A stretch of DNA of 64,000 nt, taken from Stratiolaelaps scimitus (taxonomy: Eukaryota; Arthropoda; Arachnida; Mesostigmata; Laelapidae). The stretch is taken from positions 5,022,001 to 5,086,000 of the forward strand of contig JABWDB010000004.1 in the NCBI GenBank assembly GCA_019614645.1, written 5' to 3'. Positions 12,902 to 23,116 of the stretch are shown here, in pieces. The translations under genes and the position numbers were made by a program. A model generated the notes under the pieces. The model was not told the origin of the DNA, made no database searches, and was given only the letters and a program-made list of their open reading frames with translations. Each line of letters opens with the position of its first letter. The stretch's first letter is position 1.

Positions 12902-13389
12902 TTATATTCAAAGATTGTAGGGTCGCATAACGGTGCAGCGAGAGTTGACACTGAGCATATACAATGCTTAGTTAGGAGTAATTATACGTCCCTTGAAAAA
13001 GGGCAAGTCATCTTCTCTAGAAAATGAAATGCTTATAAGGAAGAATCCCTGACCTCTGCGTGTACGTGACCTAGTCGTGTACGCCATATTGTATGCTAGA
13101 CACGAATAGAACGACTTAAGATATGTTTTGATGCTTCTTATGCTTGAATTCTTCATCTTCCTCCTGTTGTCCACGCTAAATGTCTTGGCGCCCAGTGATA
13201 GAATCCCTCGGGTGGTCTTCATTGGAATCACAGGCCGCTAACTATCGGGTGCCCATGAGAACTGCATTGCACCTGTATTAGTCATACAAGTGTAAGCATG
13301 CACCACCTCATAGCCGTTTTCCGTCATTACCTCAACTCATTGTGTTCTCATGAGGTTATTTCCGCGGGAGCAGAAATGTGATCAAAAAT
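11654..13389. other. non-coding stretch upstream of the tRNA array
   Basis: GC-rich to about 12.6 kb, then AT-richer. A 114-codon plus-strand frame at 12174-12518 contains the string FLLDTGST, reminiscent of an aspartic-protease active site, but nothing around it supports a retroelement. Otherwise only the TA tract at 12870 is notable. Confidence 0.35.
12870..12894. repeat. (TA)n microsatellite
   Basis: Uninterrupted AT tract of 25 nt. Confidence 0.95.
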
Positions 13390-13401
13390 GCTAGTATACC
13401 A

Positions 13402-13474
13402 TACCCTCGGCGGGACTCGAACCCGCAATCCCCGGTTTAGGAGACCGATGCCTTATCCGTTGGGCCACGAGGGC
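13402..13474 (-). tRNA. tRNA-Arg (anticodon CCT), copy 1
   Basis: A 73-nt cloverleaf on the minus strand. The acceptor stem is GCCCTCG with CGAGGGT and discriminator A. The D arm contains GGATAAGG. The anticodon loop CTCCTAA lies between TCGGT and ACCGG. The T arm contains the B-box GGTTCGAGTCC. It closely matches animal nuclear tRNA-Arg(CCT), including the G1-U72 pair. Downstream A-runs on the plus strand (13384-13388) read as a T-run RNA polymerase III terminator. No intron and no encoded CCA are seen. Confidence 0.95.
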
Positions 13475-13574
13475 GGACAATCACCGCGAACGTCAGGCCA
13501 AGCATACGCAAGGCAAAAATTATAAAACCGTTGAGGCAACCATTTTGGTAAAATCATAAAATTTAAGTATACCA

Positions 13575-13647
13575 TACCCTCGGCGGGACTCGAACCCGCA
13601 ATCCCCGGTTTAGGAGACCGATGCCTTATCCATTGGGCCACGAGGGC
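13575..13647 (-). tRNA. tRNA-Arg (anticodon CCT), copy 2
   Basis: The same 73-nt gene, 173 bp upstream in the transcription sense of copy 1. It differs from copy 1 at one D-arm base (AATGGATAAGG instead of AACGGATAAGG). Stems, anticodon loop CTCCTAA and B-box are intact. An AAAA run before its 3' end on the plus strand provides a T-run terminator. Confidence 0.95.
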
Positions 13648-13746
13648 AGACAATTAGCGGGAACGTCAGGCCGAGCATACGCAAGGCAAAATTATAAAAC
13701 CGTTGAGGCAACCATTTTGGTAAAATCATAAAACTTAAGTATACCA

Positions 13747-13819
13747 TACCCTCGGCGGGACTCGAACCCGCAATCCCCGGTTTAGGAAACCGATGCCTTA
13801 TCCATTGGGCCACGAGGGC
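13747..13819 (-). tRNA. tRNA-Arg (anticodon CCT), copy 3
   Basis: Third copy, 172 bp further on. It has the copy 2 D arm, and base 32 of the anticodon loop is T instead of C (TTCCTAA). All stems still pair and the anticodon remains CCT. Its upstream flank diverges beyond about 13890, marking the end of the array. Confidence 0.95.
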
Positions 13820-13890
13820 GGACAATCAGCGCGAACGTCAGGCCAAAGCATACGCAAGACAAAATCATAAAACCGTTGAGGCAATCATTT

Positions 13891-15054
13891 TCGTCAGGGT
13901 TACACACAAAACTAGATATGTATATAAACACATACAAATTTTATGCGCTTTCTAGTTTAGGACGTTGGTTTACAAAATCTCACCAGCTTTGCACTCTCGG
14001 TAGGTAGCTAAAAAAAAAACAAGGCACACACAACCAAACGAGATAACACTATTCAGAGTCGTAGAAAAACGTTTCCACTCGCTTGTCAATTTCGAACTGG
14101 ACAGTGACTTTTCTGGTCGCCCTGTATGAATGTTCTCGGTTCGATTGGATGGTAGCTCGTACTTTCATAGGAACTCTAGTTGCGCTAACATTTGTGGTGT
14201 TCCGTAAGATGGTATAGAGGTGAGCGCCTTGGATGGATCAACAGCAGAATGTTCGTATTTCTGTATCATCTTTCGTTACCTGTGAATTCTCTCCAGGTAC
14301 CGGAAGGTTGCCAACAAAGCAACGGCTCCTAAGGGCCAGCTTAAGAATGTAACCGTTCTGGTAAACCTGCAAGAAAAACTTCTCCGTTCTAGCCGTATCG
14401 TACATGACGTAATTTGGCAAAGTATGCCCCCTGTAGTCTTTTTACGCGTATCTCCCCGTGGCGTTGTGTACACGTGTAGCTTTCGACTACGTATAGGTGA
14501 TATAGGGGCTTTTGTGTATCTGAAATAGGGTGGCTAGGCGAGCGTGACACAGTCGCTCAAATTCTATTGCATTTTGTTTAGTGACTATAGACTGAATTAT
14601 ATTCGAACTGCAGTTTTCATATAGAGTACATTCTAGATGAGTAACTAAACAATGCCTACATCGTCATACGCCAAGCTACCACCATGATAGACGACAACCC
14701 GACAGGATTCACTAGACAAGACCAATGCTCTGTATTTTGGCTTCAATTTCGCCTGGAAAACGTCTTAATGCTAAGCCACAGTTGGCGATGTTGCTGTTGT
14801 TGTTGTTGTTGCTGCGGCTGCTGCTGCTGGATAGAATTTCCCACGGCCAACGGCTACATGGGTCAAGTTTGTCTCCTGCGAAAACCGAATACCTCTTTTC
14901 GTCGCGTTAGCCCACACACGACAGCACACTGAGTGAATATATGATATACTATACACTCATTCACTAGACGTGTCTCCGATCGCCCCTTCGGCGAGGTGCG
15001 TTCTATTGTAAGACATAGCAGACCGCCATATTCCACACGACTGGTCATGTCAAG
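13891..15054. other. non-coding stretch
   Basis: No supported gene. It contains a (TTG/CTG)n repeat at 14790-14829 and a poly-A run near 14009. The region borders the LINE remnant that starts around 15055. Confidence 0.4.
14790..14829. repeat. (TTG/CTG)n trinucleotide repeat
   Basis: About 40 nt of mixed TTG, CTG and one CGG unit, similar in composition to the repeats at 7341 and 19188. Confidence 0.9.
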
Positions 15055-15890
15055 ACTTTGCTATACACTGATGGCCTTCTGTTTTTTTGGTGAGAGTCGT
15101 TTTTATGATCAGCAAGCATTTGAGAGACGGTCTGCCTACGTGAAACAAGTTGGACTGACGATTAATATGGACCACAAAACAGAAGCCATGAAGTCTCGCC
15201 CAAGGGGGCGCATCGTCGTGTCCGGTCCGTTACACGTAGGTAGAACTACCATGAAGTTCGTCAACAGCTTTAATTACCTGGGTGTGATCAGGTCTATAAA
15301 CGGTCGCTTCTTCGCAGGGCACATCATGGGCAGAACACGACAAGGGGTCGTCGCGAGCATCGGAATACAATCGCCGTCAAAGCTTTCTCTACAAACTGCG
15401 CTAACATTGTTTTATATCAAGATTGCGCCCGTTGCCTTCTACGGGCTCGAAGTCGTTTAGGGACATCTTTCGCCCGCACAACTCGAGCAGCTGGACCGAG
15501 CGAAGCCTGCATTTGTGAAACTCGTTATTAGGATACACTGTTCGGCACGGACTAGATTAGTCGACCTCCTTCGGGAAGTCGTTTTAAGCTTCCGGCGACG
15601 CCAGCTTACTCAGAATTCATCGGGATGTGGGAAGGTAATATGGCAGATATCGACCCGGAATTTTACAATGCGGGTGCGATGAGCTAGCGTTAAATGGAGG
15701 TAGGCACTCAGAATTTAAGCGACACAATGTAACTCGTTTTGCAATATACGATTTTCATCATGTTCTGTCTGTGAGGACAGAATGCTGCCACGAGCCCAAG
15801 TTATGTCGATATCTGACTAATGTTTGCGCCAGATATCACGTTGGAGAATGGAGTCGATCAGTCTCACTAACCCAGTCTCTGGTCGGCCAA
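15055..15890 (+). pseudogene. decayed non-LTR retrotransposon: end of reverse transcriptase plus C-terminal Cys/His region
   Basis: The plus-strand frame carries AYVKQVGLTIN, then VNSFNYLGV, then LSLQTALTLFYIKIAPVAFY followed by GLEVV. These correspond to the late RT and thumb region of a LINE ORF2 (GLxIN, FxYLGV, KIAPI-YGLEV). After an in-frame TAG at 15458, the homology-like reading continues with AQLEQLDRAKPAFVKLVIRI and TRLVDLL. A frameshifted DIDPEFYNAGAMS follows. The final part, RHNVTRFAIYDFHHVL then CCHEPKLC and ARYHVGEW, fits a C-terminal Cys/His motif. It is 5'-truncated and broken by at least one stop and two frameshifts, so it is a dead copy. The clade was not determined. Confidence 0.8.
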
Positions 15891-18283
15891 CAAACCTGAG
15901 TTCTAGATGTCGATGCGTGTGCTCTGTTTACACGAGCTGACACCCTACATGTCTTAGTGTTTTTACCGTCTTCAGTGCTGTACCATTTTACTCGGTACCT
16001 GGGCTTATATATAATGCAATACCCTGTGAATAAATTATGAAGTTTGCATATTCCTCATAGACTTAGTATTTCGTTTGTTTCATTATTAAGCCCGAGCGTG
16101 GTTTGGCCCGTTGACGCCGTTTCGCAGAAAGCAAAACACACGTTGGCTCGTTACAGGATTAGCCGATACCAAAGTGAGAATTAGTTTGTTCATATATTGT
16201 TTATGGAACGTGTTCCATATATATATATATAAATATAGATACGATGCGGCCCATGGTCTCAACGTCTCGCTATACGATACACACGAAATCCTAACGGCGC
16301 CCAATCGAAGCCTGCTGCCGAATCATAGCAGAAGCTGTCAGAAGATTAACTAAGCACGTGCGGAAGTGGAATGATCGTTGATAGGATGATACGAGAATAG
16401 AAACGGTCGGGCAGGCAAGGCGAAGCAGCCGAAGAAGCTTAGGCTGCAGCCAATCGAGCTAACCGAGCGCGATAAGGAGTGTCAGATGGCCCTCATGTTC
16501 GGGTGTCCGATAGCACGCTCGAATGGGACGCTACACTGGGACGACCACTCTCTCGGGATCAGTTTCGGCGATTGCAGCGGCAGGCGATGGGAACCTGACA
16601 ACTTGGCCGGGCGGCGAGTACACCACCCTCGTTGTCTTCCTCGTTGTGGATCACACAGGGAATAGGATTTGGACAAGATTTACCATAGAGACGACACAAC
16701 GTGTACAAGGTCAAATACACGATGACAACAAGTCATCATATAACCTTAGTGACACGTGACAAGGAATACGAGGTGAATCTTGAGAGGGAGGAGCTAAATT
16801 AAGAATTAAGAGAGTTCGGCCATTTGTATACGATGGCAATTCGTGGTAGGCTAAATATAACAGGGGAAAAAGTCTATGCTCTCTTTGAGCTTCGGTTCGT
16901 CCTATTTTCTGCCGTGTACTGTGCAGGCTCTCAGCGAGACGTCTTCATCTTGAAAAGGCAAATTAACCTGAAAAGGGGCCTTTGAGTTATACAGAGCACA
17001 AGCTTCTCTCGTGTCAAGAAAGAGATAGGGGTCATTGCCGAAAAGACCGAAAACGAGCCTGTAGAAGATAACATCGCGTCTCCTCGCGACTTGTGCCCTG
17101 GGAGTTCGAGGGTATCGCGGATTGACCCGGCCTTGAATGCGACGAACGAGGGTCCTGAGGTGAAGGTTATTACGGGCAGGGCATGACTCCCTAAGGAGCC
17201 GTGGGGTTGGAAAATTAGATGTGGACCAATCTTCGAAGGAGTGCCGCTCAATCAAGGCGTTTCTATGCACCCCGTTAACAACCATCAGGCCATCAGAGTT
17301 TCACTCCACCACACAATTCTGTATAGTGCCAGGATACATTAGGTAGGTCAGACAACTAAAAGAACATATATTCTGGTAACTGTTATGTGATTAACTTCTA
17401 GGCATTTGTTTTTGTGCACCTTATTCGTTTGCATAGTTAAAGGAGGTTCAATTGTTCGCATGCGATGAAGTTTCGTATACTGTCCTTCATACCTAAAATA
17501 CCTATAAACAGGAAAGTGATGTCGGCCATTTGCGTTAAAGCAAAATTAATGTATACGTGTAAGTAGTAAAGAGTATTTACTCGATTGCATTTCTGAAGTG
17601 AAATTGATTTGGACCGTCCAGACAGCTAGCTAGGCATCTGGATTGTGTATACTGGAAGCAAGCAGGCTGATTTCTTTGCTGTACAAGTCACGTTGTTTGT
17701 GAGCAAGGAGCCGACAACACTTTGATGACGGGCCTGTGTCAATCGTTTGCTCAGCTCTCGCTTAACGTGAAACCTTTCTATTCCAGTTGCAGAAAAAGGT
17801 CAAACCACGTAGTGGTGTTCGAGCGGACGAAAATGCTAGAATTATGGAATGACGGCAGACGCGCTCCACTAACCGGAGCTAATCAACGCAATCTAATATT
17901 TGTCTACAATTTCTGATTAAGAACGTATGATTGGATCGCCTCCTTGGGTTTAATTCGACGAATGAGCAGATATGATTGGATATGTCCTTGGTTGATAGTC
18001 AATAGTTGTACCTGAAGCGATTGTTCTCGTGCTCGGAATCATCAACGAATTGTACCAATCAAAGTTCATTTTCGTGACTTTCTACAGTAGAGAAAATCGC
18101 TCCCACAGGCATGATCTTATTATAAAATATCTATGCGAACGGGCTATTGCGTAAATTTATCGATAAAAGAACAGCCCTAAAAACACTCAACGATTCCAGC
18201 ATGAACCGAGCAGTCTTGAGGTCATCTTGCTTCCCGACTTGAGGTGATTGTCCAGTGTTGGAAAACTCAACGTATTTCCTTAC
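15891..18283. other. AT-richer DNA without a defended gene
   Basis: It includes a short palindrome ATGGAACGTGTTCCAT followed by (TA)n near 16204-16232, and two overlapping minus-strand frames of 106-127 codons at 16902-17285. Those frames are open but have no recognisable domain. A decayed transposon is possible there. Nothing else is visible. Confidence 0.3.
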
Positions 18284-18481
18284 CTTAAGTATATACAAGT
18301 TGTGGCACTGTAAGGCTAGCCGATAACCATAGTCAAAATTCGCCCATGAAATATGGACGGCGACATTTGATGGCACATAGAGGAAATTTCTCATTTTACA
18401 CCAGAAAGGTTTCCCGTCGAAATAACGGGTTTCGCTGCTGGGCCCAATATGCGACGTCGAACTCCAGCAGCAATCGCGCAT
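18284..18481 (-). CDS. candidate exon with consensus donor, unknown protein
   Basis: A 66-codon minus-strand open frame runs from ATG at 18481 (MRDCCWSSTSHIGPSSETRY) to a consensus donor, AAG|GTAAGG, at 18284/18283, ending in phase 0. An alternative start is an acceptor, GGGCCCAG|, giving an exon from 18437. The second half reads as ordinary folded protein, with aromatic and aliphatic residues (FWCKMRNFLYV, VAVHISWANFDYGYRLAL). I do not recognise the family. A plus-strand candidate exon begins about 50 bp away, so the two may be head-to-head transcripts. The quality of the donor is the main reason for listing it. Confidence 0.4.
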
Positions 18482-18532
18482 GGAACGAGTATCTCATTTA
18501 AATAGCGCCAGAATCTCACACGTGCATTATTA

Positions 18533-18766
18533 TTGATGGGCCGCGAAATTAATGAAGACGAGAAGGATCCGCGAGAGACAGGTATGAATGACATTATTGG
18601 CAGGTTGGATCCAAGACCCCCGACACCGGTCACCAGGACACTGCCACTATCCACAGCCAGCGCTGGGCGAGCGGCACGACTTCGCGTCGAACCTCGGTCG
18701 AAAATGTCACGCAATCTGCATTTCAACATCCTAACAGCGCTCGTGCTTGGACAGAGCAAAGCTAGG
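18533..18766 (+). CDS. candidate 5' exon; possible signal-peptide start at 18704
   Basis: The plus-strand frame is open from ATG codons at 18533/18536 to a donor, CTAGG|GTATGTGTG, at 18766/18767, ending in phase 0. Within it, ATG at 18704 (context AAAATGTC) begins MSRNLHFNILTALVLGQSKA, a short positively charged start plus a hydrophobic core like a signal peptide. Translation from the upstream ATG instead gives a charged N-terminus, MMGREINEDEKDPRETGMND. The minus strand is also open here (18391-18759), which weakens the call. Function is unknown. Confidence 0.3.
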
Positions 18767-19187
18767 GTATGTGTGTCTGTCCGCGAGTGTCTCTATTCAT
18801 CTGTGATGTGGTATACAATTTACATGAGGTATTATTGACTTCCGACATTCGTCTCGTTCTGTCATGCGGCTGTACGCCGGCAAACAGATTGGTGGTAAGT
18901 GTATCAAGTGCGAGAGAGCGAGAGAGTCGCGTGTCGTCGTGTACGGCCCGACATGGCGTTGCTGTCTTAACACACGACAACAACAATAACAACGGACTGT
19001 TGAGCGGACATAGTTTGCGGGCAATTGAGGTTATTCCCATGATATTTCGACGACTGTGAACACGAGTGACCCCACGGCCGACCGGCTGTAGCGGTCCGTC
19101 AAGCGTCCTGATGTATTCATTGTTTCTGTGTTTTTTTTTTACTGCGTCAAACGCAATGTGCCCAGCTGATACAGTCGTTGGTTTCTC

Positions 19188-19220
19188 TGCTGCTGCTGCT
19201 GCTGTTGCTGCTGCTGTTGT
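19188..19220. repeat. (CTG)n trinucleotide repeat
   Basis: Ten or so CTG and TTG units in a row, following a poly-T run at about 19131-19140. Confidence 0.9.
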
Positions 19221-20154
19221 CGGAATATGGAGTCATCAGATCTATGTCATTTGGCCTTGTCGTTGTCAACGACATATATCCATACGCAAGTGAGGTGGAT
19301 GGTGTTGCTACGCCATGTGGCTGACCCAGAGGTTACCTGCAGTAACTGTGTATAATGTATGTGTACACAGCGATGTCCGTTGTTGAAAGGAAATACGATT
19401 GCTGCTCGGTTGGCTGTCTAATTCTACAACAAACACCGTGGTGCAGGGACCATCACGACTGTGGTGCAATATGTTGCTGTTGTTGCCAGCACGTTACGTA
19501 CTTTGGCGAATATGGACGAATGGCCGCCTTTAATGTCTTAACTACTCCGGGATTTCTCTGAGTGTCCCTTGACATGTTTCATTCACGCTAAGGATTCAGA
19601 CATTCCCCTCTTAATGAATCCATTCAGCATCATACATAGTGCGTTCTATTATTGATGCAACATATTTGTTCATGAGCATGTGAATGGATGTAAAATGAGA
19701 TTCTCTGATTCATTAAGTAGCGTCCATCGTATGTTAGAAACTCAGCATGTGGAGCAAGGTCTGTACAGCGATACAAGAATGCGTGATGATAATAACAAAT
19801 GAAAGCTGATCTAAACAACAATTAGAAACGAGGCGGGTTCAGTCACACAGTTCCTTCCACCAACGATTGGTCTCTTTGTGTAGGAGCGCAGCTCAGCGTA
19901 GTGGCGAGCCGTGGCAGAGCGGTGATAAATAGTATAGATCATTACAAGTGTCCTCGTCCGTAGGAAAGGCTTAACTGTTCGTAACACACTCACGATAGGG
20001 AATAGGATTCCAATGAGCGTGTGTAGCCTTCTATAGCGTTGATTCGATTCATATTCGTCAAAAAACAAAGATGTTTGAATACAATGCACAACACCGTTCC
20101 TTGCCGTCGTTGCTATCTCACAGAGCTAACTTCCTCGTCGAGGCCGGATATGTT

Positions 20155-20156
<2 letters not shown>

Positions 20157-20189
<33 letters not shown>
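20157..20189. repeat. (TA)n microsatellite
   Basis: Uninterrupted AT tract of 33 nt ending in CACACAG. Confidence 0.95.
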
Positions 20190-20195
<6 letters not shown>

Positions 20196-22794
20196 GTTAT
20201 ACAATACATCAAATCGGAACCGAGACCGTCTGGTCACATATGTCCTCAGTGATTCACGTTTAATAACTATGGACAACGAGGAGCAGGCAATATGTCGTCA
20301 GGCGCATTCGACGTGCTCTACGCGATATAGCCACATAGTATTCTGAGATCTTTCCCTGGTACATCAGCTAGGTTCCCGACAAAATCAGTTTCAACCCGAG
20401 CTGTCATTTTCGTTGTTGTCTAAGCCTGCCACTAGCCTGCTAATCTCGGCACTGTGTTGCAGTTACAATTGTTGTCCTACTGTTGCTGTCTGGTCGTTAT
20501 CTCATTAGTCATGCTTCAACTACACAATTCAATTGAATTGTTCCGTTACAGTAATGGCAATTAACGCATTCGCTTGCAACAGCTAACCTCTTAGTTTATT
20601 GAGGTTGCCCCATTATTCATGGTCAAACTATCCGTAAGTCTCAGCATGATGGAACAAATCGTATGTCATATGCAGTGAATTCGCAGAGATGCGCAACGTT
20701 CACGTAACCTTGTCCAGGATTTCTCAACAATTTTTCGAAAAAAAAAAAGCACCATGGCAAAAAAAGGGAGAATTCAACTCGTGTAAATGTTGTATAGGAA
20801 AACAAAATGTTCTATGAGTGATTAGACTTCATTGAAATAACGTCGCAAATGTCAAATTGTTCCTCAATTTCCAACGTGCTGCGGGGGGAAAGCTCTTCAT
20901 GATTTTAGACACGACTTAATCGACTTCACACACATTTCGTTGTTACCGCCATATCTTCTTATCGGGTAGGTTTTACGCATTAAAGATGATCAAAATCGCC
21001 AAAGCTGTTTTCGCGATAGGCGGCACCGCAGACACATATACAATCTCTTCGCGATTTATAGCAATAGGGTATACTTATATACTTATAACGTCTCAGAGTA
21101 TTGAATTCACCCATATGTTCGCTTTAGAGATGTGAGCTGACCGAAAGCAGCATAGAATGACTCCTCAGTGATAGACCCTTGTCTTTCCGTTGTCATTCCA
21201 GAGAGTGTTCGATGCAGTTCTCCATGGAGGGGCTCACGGTGTTCACACAAGCAGCTCGACCGCGAGAATGTCCTCATAGTTAGTGTTGACTGACAAACGA
21301 GACGCTGCCTAGAGAGGGGGGGGGGTTTGCTTTCGCGTTTTTACGTTCGCCGATTCAAGACGCTTCGAACAAGACCACTCGCCAACGATGTGAACATTCT
21401 AGGGACGTTTCGATAAACGATGGTACACATCGTATCGATGTCGATGTTGCCTGATCTGATCATATCCCGGCGTTCTTTGGCAAATTATCCTGTGTGACGG
21501 GTTTAACTCGAGAAATGCGCACCGCCAAGGATTATCGTAGGTCGCACGAGACCGTGGCTTCCCATGTTACACGAACGTTCTGTTGTTGAGCTAACGCGCT
21601 GCAAGTTATAGAGTGGAAACTGTAATGCCCTGCCAGCGTGGCTCGTGCAATGCTAGTCTCGACCGATGCTTGTCAATCTCGAGGGAGGCCAATTCTGAGC
21701 CGTAGCATCAAAATAGGTCAATGATTCTCATTAGCGATCTGTTTCTTGCGATATAAGTTACGTACGGTAATGAAGAGTGCACTATAAATACAATACATAT
21801 ATATAAATTGCAAAACTGTAAACCAAGCGAAATTATCTTCGCAGCTATTATAACCGGGACATTATCCGTGGCGCGAGTTAACTATAATATATAACAATGC
21901 CATGGTTATAATATTCTCAATATTTATGTGCACGGATTGGCACAATGACTGTTCCTCTCATCGAGAAATAGACTCAGTATTGAATGAATAGTTGCAGTCC
22001 GTCCAACATTCCCTCTTATGGACAGTCCATTGGCTATTTCCGAGATCGCCGGTAGACTGTACTTCATTATTTTGTCACATTTGGGATTACCACGACCTGG
22101 GGCGCCTATGATTCTGCCGCGATACGGCACCTATGAGTCAACATAGCTTCAGCGGAAACCCGAAAGAATCAGGAAGGAAATGACGTTGGCTAGGATTCGT
22201 GGCGAGTATTTGTCGAACATTGAATGGTTACTAATAAATGCCGGAAGCGTGACTCAACACGTTGTTGTTAATGGATTCAATTAGCAAGCGATGAAATCCA
22301 TAAATTAACCTATGTTTTTACGCACTATAAATGTGCAATATGTATGGGGGGGAGTGGGGGAGTAGTATATTGAAGATCTCTGGTGGTGTCCGTGCGTTTG
22401 AAGAACATTTTCTCCTCTGAAAACAAAAAGAAAAAAAGTACATTGCAGACGTCAATCACCAATTTGGAAAATTGGTGTCATAGCGCCAATTTAGTCACAT
22501 GAAGTATTATAATAGTACGCATTCATCTGTGAAAGAACAATTCTCAGTGAGACACAGCTCATTGAGCTCTACCTTGAGGTAACGTTTACGGCTAGTTTTC
22601 TTTCTTGACGTACGCGACCTGAATTATTAGCCGCTGATCTCCACTATGGCGTGCATTCACAAATGTTCGCACTGCTACTGAAAACCTTTCGACGCATGTA
22701 CAAAGAAGGCTAAGAAGTGGTACGCCGACGCACCAAACGGCTCAAAATCGATTTCTTCTACGGCAGGCGATTGCTCGAAGAGAAGCACACACAC

Positions 22795-22949
22795 CTGTTT
22801 ATATTCGACCCCCCTAACACCGACGGGGTCTGTCGCGGAGGTCGAGGAGGAGCAGGAGGAAGTTTTCGCCGCGGAATAGCTATTATATCCAGCGGACGCC
22901 GCGGCGGCAGCGCTAAGAACTCTGGCCTGCACTGCTCTGTCCTCAATGC
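22795..22949 (-). CDS. candidate exon of a syntenin-like protein (N-terminal region)
   Basis: Minus-strand exon of 155 nt. The acceptor GTGCTAATTATAG|GC contains its own branch-like motif. The donor is consensus, AAACAG|GTGTGT. It has two leading bases plus 51 codons. The translation starts IEDRAVQARVLSAAAAASAG, passes through a Ser/Thr-rich linker and ends VGVRGVEYKQ. Joined in phase to the preceding exon it gives LYPS-IED...VQARV, similar to the syntenin N-terminal LYPSLED...IQAQ. The end resembles the stretch just before syntenin PDZ1 (VGIRRAEIKQ). Syntenins are PDZ scaffold proteins binding syndecans and other membrane partners. The linker is shorter than in vertebrate syntenin, and I could not find a PDZ exon downstream, so the identity is tentative. 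The splice structure is well supported. Confidence 0.5.
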
Positions 22950-23062
22950 CTATAATTAGCACTTTCAGTGAATGTTCGACGGTGATAAGAATAGATATGC
23001 AAATCAGCCAATTTTTATAAATAAATTTGCTTAGTTCCGTCTGCCTCTCGCCGAAGACTCAC

Positions 23063-23116
23063 TCGGGTACAAGTTCAGTCGGGCGTTCTTCTTGTTCACC
23101 CTGGCCGATATCCCCC
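23063..23116 (-). CDS. candidate exon preceding the syntenin-like exon
   Basis: Minus-strand open segment translating as ISARVNKKNARLNLYP, ending with one extra base at donor CCCGA|GTGAGT (23063/23062). That single base plus the two leading bases of the exon at 22949 make a serine codon, so the frames join cleanly across a 113-bp intron to give NLYPS-IED. The upstream boundary is uncertain. An acceptor at GTTGTGCGAG|GG (23116) is possible, with CTGAC as branch point, but it is pyrimidine-poor. No start methionine lies in frame, so the true N-terminus would be on another exon. Confidence 0.42.

Larger units (their letters stand above)
13390..13890. repeat. tandem array of a roughly 172-bp tRNA-bearing unit
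   Basis: Three copies of a 172-173 bp unit stand head to tail. Each carries one tRNA-Arg gene on the minus strand plus about 100 bp of shared flank, including a near-identical segment reading GGCAACCATTTTGGTAAAAT. The copies differ at only a few positions, so the amplification is recent or is being homogenised. Confidence 0.95.
18767..22794. other. non-coding or intronic DNA
   Basis: No exon is well supported here. Notable items are the CTG repeat, the (TA)n tract at 20157, G runs near 21317 and 22346, and a strong acceptor-like site on the plus strand at 21201/21202. After that site all three frames stay open for 60-90 nt, so no frame can be chosen. If the minus-strand exons at 22.8-23.1 kb belong to a longer gene, this stretch would be its intron. 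Confidence 0.35.

Noticed and set aside
13453..13825. Open frames MSALVAQWIRHRSPKPGIAG on the minus strand
   Set aside because: These are translations of the tRNA-Arg genes and their flanks, not proteins.
21202..21290. Strong plus-strand acceptor (TTTCCGTTGTCATTCCAG) followed by open sequence
   Set aside because: All three plus frames and one minus frame are open for a similar length, so no exon can be chosen.
22717..22959. Plus-strand Arg/Gly-rich frame RRGGRGGAGGSFRRG resembling an RNA-binding RGG box
   Set aside because: It is the antisense of the Ser/Ala-rich exon on the minus strand, which has clear splice signals.
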